Assembly: GCA_035274425.1 (NCBI GenBank)
Contig: DATEOC010000092.1
Span: forward strand, 1 to 64,000
Direction of reading: 5' to 3'
DNA: 64,000 nucleotides
Source of the DNA: JADMIH01 sp035274425
Lineage (GTDB): Bacteria > Chloroflexota > Chloroflexia > QHBQ01 > JADMIH01
This document shows positions 28,686 through 37,733 of this stretch, one piece after another. The notes beneath the pieces are model-generated. The model searched no databases, was not told the DNA's origin, and saw only the letters and a list, made by a program, of their open reading frames with translations. Made by a program: the position numbers and the translations under genes. Each line of letters begins with the position of its first letter. The stretch's first letter is position 1.

Positions 28686-29175
28686 TCTCGCTAGGACTCA
28701 AAGCCGCAGTGTTCTGTTGGCCCTACCTCTAGACTAAGGTACCATGGGACTAAGGACGATGTACCATTCATCCTTAGGTCTAGTATCGCTTGGGAACATG
28801 ATTGGGTGGAGCAATCCCACGGCGTCATACCTGTTATGGACAAGGGGTATTATAGAATAGGCTAATTTGGCCTATTGACTTAACGCATACCAATAGTGTA
28901 GCATTACCCATAGTTGGAGTTGTACCTCTTTTCATTATCGCCACTATATTCCTGCGTTCCTGTGCTGACATAGACAGAACGCACCTTTGTTGCTGCCCTG
29001 GAAAAGGCGGCATTAACGTCTGGAACGGCACGACTGATCAATAGCCTAGTCAGTGTTGTGGTGGTCAGTTTTTGATCATTGTCGTTTTCTAACGCAGCAA
29101 ATCCTGCTACCTCATGGACCAGATGGACCAGATAGGACAAGGACATTCAAGGAGCCTTCAGGAGATAAATAGTAG
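28686..29175. other. Intergenic region with hairpins between methyltransferase and helicase genes
   Basis: Two inverted repeats are visible: CTAGACTAAGG (28729-28739) with CCTTAGGTCTAG (28772-28783), and AATAGGC/GCCTATT with a seven-base loop at 28856-28876. They could be a terminator for the methyltransferase gene and an operator or promoter element for the helicase operon. No coding region is supported. Confidence 0.45.
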
Positions 29176-30894
29176 ATGGCGCGCATGTATCCCCAGAACT
29201 TACCAGGCAGCGTCGAAAGCAAAGCGGAGGAGATCCTTTACCAGGAACTTCAAGCACAACTCCCCGATGGTTACACTGTACTCTACAGCGTTAAATGGCT
29301 CATGCGCGATCGAAAACGGCATGACAACGATGGCGAGATTGATTTTCTCATAATCCACCCTGATCTAGGTGTGCTCGTCTTGGAAGTCAAGGGGGGCCGC
29401 ATACGTGTAGAGGGCCCAAGCGGTCACTGGTATACGATAGACAAGCACGACCAAGAGCATCTTATCAAAAACCCGTTCGATCAGGCTACGAAGAACCTGC
29501 ATGCTCTGAGGGACAAGCTCGATGAAGCTCCAGCCACTCAGCCCTATTCGTATCGCATGCAGCATGCCGTAGCCTTCCCCAATGTGATCCTGGGGCAAAC
29601 TAACATCGGTCTTTACGGCGATCGCGAGCTGATCATCGACTCCACAGATATGCCTCGGCTGGAAATGGCGATCCGCCGTATTATGGGGACCCCAAACAAG
29701 CAGCCCGTGTTGAGCAGCTTGGCCCTACGTGCCTTCGTCAATACCCTGCAACCTACGATGGAGATCAGCCGCATCGGTATCGGCACACACGTGCTCGAAT
29801 CGGAAAGACAAATCGCTATCCTCACCGAGAACCAGTTCCGCATCCTCGACTATCTAGCCCTGCATCCACAGGCCCTGATATCGGGCTGCGCAGGCTCAGG
29901 TAAGACGATGCTCGCAATGGAAAAGGCCCGCCGTCTTGCCAACGAAGGCTTCACGGTACTGTTTACCTGCTTCAACAGAAACCTCGCACAGTGGGTGCGC
30001 TCACGCTTCCAGAGCGATCCTAACACCATTAGCGAGCGCATTTACGTAAATCACTACCATGGACTGGTGATCGAATTCTGCAAGAAGTCCGGTATAGCTC
30101 TCCAGCAAGAGATCGAAGCTCTGGACCCGCAGGCACTATCTGAATATCTCAACGATACGCTGCCAGAGAAGATGCATGAAGCCAATACAAAGCTCAGGTT
30201 GCGCTTCGACGCCATCGTAGCTGATGAGGGGCAAGACTTCGCTGAAATGTGGTGGGTAACATTGCTAGACCTGCTCAAGGACAGAGAGCAGGGTGTCTTC
30301 TACATCTTCTATGACCCCAATCAACGTATTTATGGGCGAGACTTGTCTCTCCCCTTCACCGATGCGCCTTTCACCCTCAATACTAATTGCCGTAACACCG
30401 CGACAATACACAACGAGGTACAGCGCTTCTACCAGGGTACTCCACAGCCCTTATCAGGTGGGCCAGCCGGCATCAAACCAGCAATTATCCCTATACTGCA
30501 AACAGGGGAGAGAGAAGCGTTGCGCAAGGCTTTTACCCACCTCTTCACCGAGGAGAAAGTCCCACCCCGTAATGTAGTCGTACTCACTCCACGAGGGCTA
30601 CGTACTAGTGAGTTCAAGGAGGGGACCACGGTCGGCACTTACACTCTAACTTGGGGCGAGGCTGGACCTGGCCAGGTGCCGATACGCTCGATCTACAGTT
30701 ATAAGGGCCTCGAAAGCCCCGTCGTCATCCTCGCTGAACTCGACAAGATCGAGTCTCAGCAGCAGGACTATCTCATGTATGTGGCTCTATCTCGCCCTAG
30801 GAACCATCTCATAGTGCTGGGCCGCTTGCCTCAACCTCTCGCTGAGCCCGTGACGATCAGACCTGGGGATCGATATGCATATGGAGAACTCTAA
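29176..30894 (+). CDS. NERD-domain UvrD-like helicase, DISARM-associated
   Basis: A 572-residue protein. Residues ~10-130 form a NERD nuclease-related domain (DGEIDFLIIHPDLGVLVLEVKGG, containing the D...EVK core). A superfamily 1 helicase follows, with P-loop GCAGSGKT at 237-244, Walker B ADEGQDF near 350, and C-terminal motifs SYKGLESPVVI and YVALSRPRNHL. The ATG follows GGAGA. The downstream gene starts with GTG two bases after this stop, so the two are coupled. The combination suggests DNA unwinding coupled to a nuclease-like domain acting on incoming DNA. Reference DISARM operons carry an SNF2-like DrmD or no extra helicase, so this protein marks a variant. Confidence 0.85.
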   Translation: MARMYPQNLPGSVESKAEEILYQELQAQLPDGYTVLYSVKWLMRDRKRHDNDGEIDFLIIHPDLGVLVLEVKGGRIRVEGPSGHWYTIDKHDQEHLIKNPFDQATKNLHALRDKLDEAPATQPYSYRMQHAVAFPNVILGQTNIGLYGDRELIIDSTDMPRLEMAIRRIMGTPNKQPVLSSLALRAFVNTLQPTMEISRIGIGTHVLESERQIAILTENQFRILDYLALHPQALISGCAGSGKTMLAMEKARRLANEGFTVLFTCFNRNLAQWVRSRFQSDPNTISERIYVNHYHGLVIEFCKKSGIALQQEIEALDPQALSEYLNDTLPEKMHEANTKLRLRFDAIVADEGQDFAEMWWVTLLDLLKDREQGVFYIFYDPNQRIYGRDLSLPFTDAPFTLNTNCRNTATIHNEVQRFYQGTPQPLSGGPAGIKPAIIPILQTGEREALRKAFTHLFTEEKVPPRNVVVLTPRGLRTSEFKEGTTVGTYTLTWGEAGPGQVPIRSIYSYKGLESPVVILAELDKIESQQQDYLMYVALSRPRNHLIVLGRLPQPLAEPVTIRPGDRYAYGEL

Positions 30895-30896
30895 AG

Positions 30897-33800
30897 GTGA
30901 AATTACGCTTCAGCACAGACTCGTACCGAGACATCCTTCTTAGAGTTGCCAAGGACAACAGCCTCTATCCGCGGCCAGACTGCGAACCCTGGTTGCAGGA
31001 GATAGCCACGGCATTCCGCAATGATCTGGGCCTATTAGCGCTCCACAGCATCTCTGGCCTTTCTGAGCAGTTACCAGGACAGCCCCTGGTGCGCATCCCA
31101 CTTTGTGCGGTGGACAACCTCATTCTCCTGCTCACTCGCGACGCGGTGCAGTCACGCCGTCATATAGGCATTGCACTGCCAACCGGTACGGTGATGCTGC
31201 CGATGCTCATGATCTGCAAGACCCTCCTGGGCGACCTACTAAGCCAGCAGGAGATGCTCACCGATCCACACCGCCCTCTTAGTTTGAAGGAGCGCGGCGG
31301 AATTCTCTTGGTCAGCCCGGATACAGAGATGCGGACGCGCTACTTCAGCATGCGCGTCGGCGAGGCAACTGTAGATAAGGTATACCCAGCGTGCAGGATG
31401 CGCCCCGACGGCAGTGTAGCTCCAATCACTGCTTCTCCTGAGGGCGTGCTTTCGGTTTGTTTTTTCCTCGCTCATTTGAAGCGATTGCCCGACCCGGGGG
31501 AGGTGAAGTTCAAGCCCGCCGTCGTCATCCTCGACCTCACCCATGACCACTGGATTGACCGACTCGAAGATATCATCGGCTGGTGTACTCGGCTTCACGA
31601 CACACAGGGTGAGCCAACGACGATCATTGCCATCCTCCCGCTCGGCGATAGACCAATGCGGGAGGCACTTGCTCGCCAAGACATTCCCACATTCCCACTC
31701 AATGCAGACGCCATAAACAGTATTGTAGAGGGCTTCTCCTCAATCGCGCCCCCTTCTACAGCTATCGAGCGCGAAGCATATAGCACATGGTCTTTCAGCT
31801 CGTTTGCGCTCGAAAAACCCCTGGAGCGCGCTCACACTATATATTGCGTGCCGGAGCAGGCCGCAAGTGATGTGGTAGAGATAGTCACAGATATTTACCA
31901 GGCCCTCGATAGCGCCGATAACCTAAATGACCGTCATGTTCACTCAGGAAGACATCCCGACTTGCGCTTGGCCTCTTGGCTTGTAGGAACTTTGCTACAA
32001 TTGCCTGTGCCTGCACAGTGGTACGAGCAGCATGCCTTCCTAGCAGGCAATCGCCAAACCCTCAAGAAGTTGATCGGCAGCATTGGCACCGGACCCCACA
32101 GCAGCCTTAATCGTGAAATAGCTCCGATTCTGCAAAGCGTGCGCGGCCAACTTGACCTGCTGTACATGCGCCTCTCCACAGCTAATCCGAAGAGCGAAGC
32201 GTTCCTACGCTACTACCAAGACTACCTGGCGCCGAGGCTAGCAGAGGAAAAAGAGGTAGTCGTGCTGGCGCGCAACGACGTCGTTGCGCGCGCACTATGG
32301 CCTTGGCTGCAAAGCGAGGGCGTACCAATAGAGCACCAGGCTAGACTGCGTATTCTCACATATAAGCAGATAGACGGTCGGGAGCTCTACGATATTGTAG
32401 TTGCTACCGGCCCCTGGCCTTATCGCTATCGCTGGCAAGTGGGTGGACGACTAGGACGCAACATCGATTTCATCCTCTACGATCGCGAGGAGGGTATCCT
32501 AAAGCAGCAGGTAGCATACTTCTACGGCCAGCGCGCCCGTAAGTACCTAGAACGGGAACGCTTTTCGATCTTGCAGGGTTACAGCAACTTGCATGCTATT
32601 CCCCCAGATGAAACCCTAGCAGCTGACGATATAGCATTGATCCTCAACAGGATTGGACGCGTACCGACATATGACGAGCTGGCTGATGCCCAGGTTTCGA
32701 CACCAGGAACATCGAAGCTGGGCTTGGAGGAAGAAGACGAGCAGGATGGAGACCTGCCTTCTATCTTCAGCGTTCACAGGTTTGATCCTGCCACCTTCAC
32801 AATCAGGCCTCCACTCCCGCGGAGCAATCTTGGAGAGGCATTTCAAGAGCAAGGGGAAGCATCGAGCGCCACTAGCTCAGCGCTTATATGGCGGGAGGAT
32901 CGAATAGCAGAAATGGACAACCAGCCTGATCTCGGAGACGCAGATGCTCCGATTAATGCGGAGCATCTAGGTGGCCCTACAGAAGCCTGCTTACGCCTGA
33001 CCATGCAGTTGCTGTCAATGGGTCCACCGGATGAGGAAGGTGAGGTCAGATACCTATACCTAAGCTCAGAGGCCAGCACCGAGTGCTATCTGCCTGGCGG
33101 AGAGGAGGCCCTAGCTTCCATACTTAACGATGAGATCGAACCAGGCTACATTATCATACGAACCGACCAAGAAGATCGAGACTCCCTGTTCGACCGCATC
33201 ATTCAAATGGCCGATGCGCAACCCACTATGAAGTACCTAAAGGTATGGCGCACCTACTGGTTAGAGGCGGCGGATAGCCTGGTGCGCAAAGGGGCAATGG
33301 GGCAGGCGGTGCGCGGAAGCTACAAGCAGTTACAGACACAGCTCGCGCAGTCAGGGGTGCAAGTCACCACCATGACAGTACGCGATTGGGTGCTTGGGGC
33401 ACGCATCGGCCCCAGGGACATCAAGGCCGTCAAAGCGGTTGGTGCCTTGACGCAACATCCTATGCTTATGCAATACCCTGATCAAGTGGATGCAGCTTTC
33501 AAGCAAATTCGGGTCATCCACCAACTGCTTGGGCGGCGGATTGCAGCCACGCTACAGAGGCTCGGCAAAGTGGCCAGTCAAGGCCTGAACCGGACCAGTG
33601 GAAGAAATGATTATACATCTTCGAGCGGCATCGTGAAGAGAGGAAAGCGAAATCTCAATATAGACCCCGCATTGGCGGTGCCAATAGATGATCTATTGGA
33701 CCTGCTGGAGTTCTGGGAAGTATTGGAAGTGAGCCAGGATCCTTGTCAAGTGCCTAGCAGCCGTGTAGGAAAGCTTCTCACGCGCTCCGTGTTCGGCTGA
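30897..33800 (+). CDS. drmE: DrmE-like protein of the DISARM-like locus
   Basis: A 967-residue protein starting with GTG, coupled to the helicase gene upstream. Position before drmA/drmB and size suggest DrmE of class 2 DISARM; I recognise this from context and general layout rather than from a sure motif. The sequence resembles a degenerate superfamily 2 helicase: ALPTGTVML stands where a P-loop would be but lacks GKT, and VVILDLTHD stands at Walker B. An acidic linker lies at about 620-720. The C-terminal ~200 residues are helical and basic (TVRDWVLGARIGPRDIKAV), with a helix-turn-helix look. An inactive-helicase scaffold is a reasonable guess. Confidence 0.6.
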   Translation: MKLRFSTDSYRDILLRVAKDNSLYPRPDCEPWLQEIATAFRNDLGLLALHSISGLSEQLPGQPLVRIPLCAVDNLILLLTRDAVQSRRHIGIALPTGTVMLPMLMICKTLLGDLLSQQEMLTDPHRPLSLKERGGILLVSPDTEMRTRYFSMRVGEATVDKVYPACRMRPDGSVAPITASPEGVLSVCFFLAHLKRLPDPGEVKFKPAVVILDLTHDHWIDRLEDIIGWCTRLHDTQGEPTTIIAILPLGDRPMREALARQDIPTFPLNADAINSIVEGFSSIAPPSTAIEREAYSTWSFSSFALEKPLERAHTIYCVPEQAASDVVEIVTDIYQALDSADNLNDRHVHSGRHPDLRLASWLVGTLLQLPVPAQWYEQHAFLAGNRQTLKKLIGSIGTGPHSSLNREIAPILQSVRGQLDLLYMRLSTANPKSEAFLRYYQDYLAPRLAEEKEVVVLARNDVVARALWPWLQSEGVPIEHQARLRILTYKQIDGRELYDIVVATGPWPYRYRWQVGGRLGRNIDFILYDREEGILKQQVAYFYGQRARKYLERERFSILQGYSNLHAIPPDETLAADDIALILNRIGRVPTYDELADAQVSTPGTSKLGLEEEDEQDGDLPSIFSVHRFDPATFTIRPPLPRSNLGEAFQEQGEASSATSSALIWREDRIAEMDNQPDLGDADAPINAEHLGGPTEACLRLTMQLLSMGPPDEEGEVRYLYLSSEASTECYLPGGEEALASILNDEIEPGYIIIRTDQEDRDSLFDRIIQMADAQPTMKYLKVWRTYWLEAADSLVRKGAMGQAVRGSYKQLQTQLAQSGVQVTTMTVRDWVLGARIGPRDIKAVKAVGALTQHPMLMQYPDQVDAAFKQIRVIHQLLGRRIAATLQRLGKVASQGLNRTSGRNDYTSSSGIVKRGKRNLNIDPALAVPIDDLLDLLEFWEVLEVSQDPCQVPSSRVGKLLTRSVFG

Positions 33801-33858
33801 CATTTCTAACCTTTAGCAAGGTTATTCTGGAAGAAGTAATTCCCGAAGGATATTTCAT

Positions 33859-36800
33859 ATGGATCAAAGCCAAGAGCTACGCTTTGTAAACTACCTATTT
33901 GACCGAGTGAGAGGCGGCCTGACAGGGGGATCGGAAGACGAGATCGTCGGCGCAGGCCCTCGAGAGCAGTTCCACGCTGGAGTTCTACTGCCAATGCAGA
34001 TTGGGCTACCCAGCAATGGATCAGCGCCTAGTTCCTCAGGAGGGGATAGCCTCAGTGGGTTCATGGAGGCGGCTGGGAATGTGCCCACAGAGGCGCGGGT
34101 CCTAAAGGTTGACACCGACTCTTCGATGGGCATAGATTTCCAGGTGCGCCTGCCTGAAGGTAGCGGCGAATTCGTGCTGAGAATACAGCCACGCTTCAGT
34201 GTCTATTACGCCGTATTTCCCACTTACCAGGAAGTAATAGCCCATCAGTACGCCCTTCAGGAAGCCGCTCCAGATGAAGAACAGATAGCGAATGGTGCCG
34301 TCGGGGGTGCCGAGATTAACGATAGTGCTGATGTGGTGCTAGCAGACGGGGAGAGCCAGCAGGTAGAACCCGATCTGGACTTGGTCAAGCCCGCGGTTGC
34401 CGATATACCACACCAGTTGGCTGATGAGGTTGACCGTTCCTTCACAACGGATACCGTGCGTGAGGTCGAGGCCCATGATGACACCGTCAGCCTACCTCGC
34501 AAGTTCCGGCGTAAATCTGTCGAGCTTCCAGTGCTTGAGATTCCGGTTAGCGTGCGGCGGCTGGGCGCATCGCTGGAGATACGCGATCCCTTTACTGAGG
34601 TGCTAGCCGATCTGCGCTCAGCAGTGCTGAACGATCCAGACTTGTGGCGACATCTGGGCAAGCCTTCGGACGGCGCACGGGAACTGCCTGGACACAGGGT
34701 GCTTGTGGATGAGCAAAGTTATATGGCGGCCCTTGGGAGTTCGGCAGTAGGTGAAGTAGCTCTACCTGCTTGGCGCGCATACCTCTCAATTTCGGGGGCG
34801 TCCGTCCTAGCAGGCGCGGTGGCCCAACCAGGTGCTCGTACCGATCTACGAGCAGTTCGAGGTGATGGGCAGACACAGACAGAGGTCCAGACACCAAGAC
34901 AGGAACAGGTATTGCGGCTCAACGTAGCACTGGTCAACGCCACGCCAGGACTCTCACCTACCGATAGCCGCCGCGCCCAACTCGAAGAAGGTGCCCTCTT
35001 CAACAGTGGCCTCTCAGTCGAGATAAATGAGGCGGAAATCGTACCGTTTGTGTTCCATGGCACGCCCAAAGACTATCGCTACAATCGCGATTTCCCAGCC
35101 CTGGGGAGCAATTGTGTGGCTTTGTCGGACCCTAATAACCCCCAAAGGCTCTACACTGAGACGGTGCCTCTATATATTCAGCCTTGGTATCGGACGCGCG
35201 ATCCTCTCCCTGTAAAGTTCGCTGAGCTTGATATTTCGCCAGGCAATGACCCGCTGGGCAAGCTGGGGAGCATCACTTCAGCTATGGACGATTACTTGGC
35301 CGAATGGGACGACTATCTAAAGGAGCGCGCCCCGCATGAGCTGGACCGGGACCAAGTGGCGGTTTGCCTGCGGGATCGCGAAGCGTTTCGAGTTGAAATA
35401 GATCGCTATAAGCTCGGCTTGGCTGCTCTGAGGCGCGACGCCGACCTGCTGCGCGCCTTCCGGCTCATGAACACAGTATTTGAGCGAACCGGGGAGCAAA
35501 GGAAGCCGCCTATTCGCAGCTGGCGTCTTTTCCAAATTGTCTTCATGGTAATCCAGCTACCCGCCTTGGCAGCGCGCGAGCACGATGTGACCACTGGTGA
35601 TGAGTACAGTCAAGGGCTCAAGGCCGCCCTCGACAAGGTCGATGTGCTTTGGTTCCCTACGGGCGGCGGCAAGACGGAGGCATACCTGGGGCTGATCGCC
35701 ACGACCCTATTTTATGATCGGCTCCGAGGCAAGGACCGGGGCCTCACCGCATGGATGCGCTTCCCTCTGCGGATGCTCAGTCTCCAGCAGTTAGAGCGTC
35801 TGGCGCAGGTAGTCGCGCAGGCTGAGATGCTAAGGGCCGCCGAGCCAGACCTTGCCACAGCAGGCAGCCCCTTCTCGATAGGCTATTACGTTGGGTCCAA
35901 CAACACACCCAACATCCTCCGCGAGAACGCCCAAACCTCGGGAAGTCTGACTAGCAGAGATTGGTCTAAGCAGCAGATAATCAGGAGTTGCCCATTCTGC
36001 AGAAGTAATGCTGGTGTCAAATTCGATAGAGAAAAGTGGCGCTTACTTCACTATTGCTCAAACTCGCACTGCTACTCTAACACCGCCAATTCGCTAGGCG
36101 AATTCAAGGGCAGTCTGCCGATATTCGTTGTAGATAACGAAGTCTATCGCTACCGGCCTTCGGTGCTGGTCGGAACTGTTGATAAGTTGGCCATCCTAGG
36201 TTTCCAGAAGAACTTCGCTCACCTATTTACGTCAGTCAACGAGCGTTGCCCCACGCATGGTTACCTCTCCTTCGGGCAGTGCTTGGAAAGCACAAGCGGT
36301 GGACCGTGCACGCACAAGCCCAGAGAATATGTACAGCTCCGGCCCGAAAAGGATCCAGTGCCCGCACTCCTGATCCAGGACGAATTGCACTTGCTCAAAG
36401 AAGAACTGGGCACGTTCAACGCCCATTATGAGGGCTTTCTGCACCACTTAGCGATCAAACAGGGTCTAAAACCTCCCAAGGTGTTAGCCGCTACGGCGAC
36501 TATCGAATCATATGAAGAGCAGATCGCCCATCTCTACCTCAAGGAGGCCAATCGCTTCCCGCAGCCCGGCTGGCGCATCGGCGAGTCTTTCTACGCCACG
36601 TCCACACCACTTGTCCAGCGCCGACTGTACACAGGCATACTCACCCACCAGCGCAGCCCTGAAACCACTGCGCTCAGAGCGCTATTCCTTTACCACCAAG
36701 AAATATTGAGGATGAAGGCAGATCCTGGGGCTGCTATCGCTCAACTGGGTCTCGAAGACGTATCGGAGGAGTACTTCTCCGGCTTCCTTCACCTGTATGA

Positions 36801-37680
36801 CCTCTCCCTTACTTATGTGAACCGCAAAGCCACAGGGGGCAATATCGCGTTTGGCCTGTACCAGTCCGTTGCGCCACAGCTCAGTCAAATCCTTCGCCAG
36901 CCAGACTTGCATCTCGGCGTAGAGATGCTTACCGGAGACAACACTATGACGGAAGTAGGCGGGGCCATCGAGCGAATAGAGCGGGAACGCAACGACACAG
37001 ACGATGAACGACTAGATGCCCTCATAGCCACCAGTCTGATCAGCCACGGTGTGGATCTGGAACGGATCAACTTCCTATGCATGGTCGGTATGCCTTCTAG
37101 GTACGCTGAGTACATTCAGGCCTCGAGCCGGGCCGCTCGCAGCCACGTTGGGTTGGTGCTGGTATGCTTCAAGCGTGGCGACCTGCGCGAGCGGTCTCAG
37201 TATCACTACTTCCTACCCAACCATCGCTACTTGGATCGGCTGGTCGAACCAGTGGCCATCAATCGCTTCTCATCGTTTGCACCTAAGCGCACGGTGCCGG
37301 GTCTGCTCGTGGGTATGCTCCTCTCTTACTATAGTGGAGTGCTATTTAAGGGGGGCCGCATCAAGAAACCGCTGGACAACATGAAAGAACTACAAAGCAT
37401 GATTAGCTCGGACAACATCACTTTCCAACAGTTGCACCAGGACCTTGAGGCGATAATCGGCGCTCATTACTCCCGACTGACGCCAATGCAACGTGACTAT
37501 CTTGCTGAGGCTATCAAAGAAGCGTTAGAGCAGAACTGGGACGCGCTTCGTCGCTCCTACGACAGCCGCATCGGTGACGTAATCCATCCGATGCTCAGCT
37601 TCCGCGACGTAGATGAGACGATTAGCTTTGTCGCAGACGGCGCTGCGGCTTCGTTCGTAGAGCGCATCACTGCGGGTTAG
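33859..37680 (+). CDS. drmA: DrmA-type DISARM helicase
   Basis: A 1273-residue superfamily 2 helicase with Walker A FPTGGGKT at 599-606, a DEXH-like QDELH at 840-844, LAATATIESY shortly after, and motif VI QASSRAAR from 1087. Between the motifs is a zinc-finger-like insertion (CPFC...CSNSHC) near 710-740 and another Cys/His cluster near 795-820. A long N-terminal region of ~590 residues precedes the motor. Length and motif order match DrmA, the core ATPase that with DrmB forms the DISARM complex acting on unmodified phage DNA. ATG 33859 follows GAAGGA. DrmB begins 54 bases after its stop. Confidence 0.88.
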   Translation: MDQSQELRFVNYLFDRVRGGLTGGSEDEIVGAGPREQFHAGVLLPMQIGLPSNGSAPSSSGGDSLSGFMEAAGNVPTEARVLKVDTDSSMGIDFQVRLPEGSGEFVLRIQPRFSVYYAVFPTYQEVIAHQYALQEAAPDEEQIANGAVGGAEINDSADVVLADGESQQVEPDLDLVKPAVADIPHQLADEVDRSFTTDTVREVEAHDDTVSLPRKFRRKSVELPVLEIPVSVRRLGASLEIRDPFTEVLADLRSAVLNDPDLWRHLGKPSDGARELPGHRVLVDEQSYMAALGSSAVGEVALPAWRAYLSISGASVLAGAVAQPGARTDLRAVRGDGQTQTEVQTPRQEQVLRLNVALVNATPGLSPTDSRRAQLEEGALFNSGLSVEINEAEIVPFVFHGTPKDYRYNRDFPALGSNCVALSDPNNPQRLYTETVPLYIQPWYRTRDPLPVKFAELDISPGNDPLGKLGSITSAMDDYLAEWDDYLKERAPHELDRDQVAVCLRDREAFRVEIDRYKLGLAALRRDADLLRAFRLMNTVFERTGEQRKPPIRSWRLFQIVFMVIQLPALAAREHDVTTGDEYSQGLKAALDKVDVLWFPTGGGKTEAYLGLIATTLFYDRLRGKDRGLTAWMRFPLRMLSLQQLERLAQVVAQAEMLRAAEPDLATAGSPFSIGYYVGSNNTPNILRENAQTSGSLTSRDWSKQQIIRSCPFCRSNAGVKFDREKWRLLHYCSNSHCYSNTANSLGEFKGSLPIFVVDNEVYRYRPSVLVGTVDKLAILGFQKNFAHLFTSVNERCPTHGYLSFGQCLESTSGGPCTHKPREYVQLRPEKDPVPALLIQDELHLLKEELGTFNAHYEGFLHHLAIKQGLKPPKVLAATATIESYEEQIAHLYLKEANRFPQPGWRIGESFYATSTPLVQRRLYTGILTHQRSPETTALRALFLYHQEILRMKADPGAAIAQLGLEDVSEEYFSGFLHLYDLSLTYVNRKATGGNIAFGLYQSVAPQLSQILRQPDLHLGVEMLTGDNTMTEVGGAIERIERERNDTDDERLDALIATSLISHGVDLERINFLCMVGMPSRYAEYIQASSRAARSHVGLVLVCFKRGDLRERSQYHYFLPNHRYLDRLVEPVAINRFSSFAPKRTVPGLLVGMLLSYYSGVLFKGGRIKKPLDNMKELQSMISSDNITFQQLHQDLEAIIGAHYSRLTPMQRDYLAEAIKEALEQNWDALRRSYDSRIGDVIHPMLSFRDVDETISFVADGAAASFVERITAG

Positions 37681-37733
37681 GGCAATTCGGCAAAGACAGT
37701 AGATGCCACACCTACTTTCTAGGAGTTCCTATT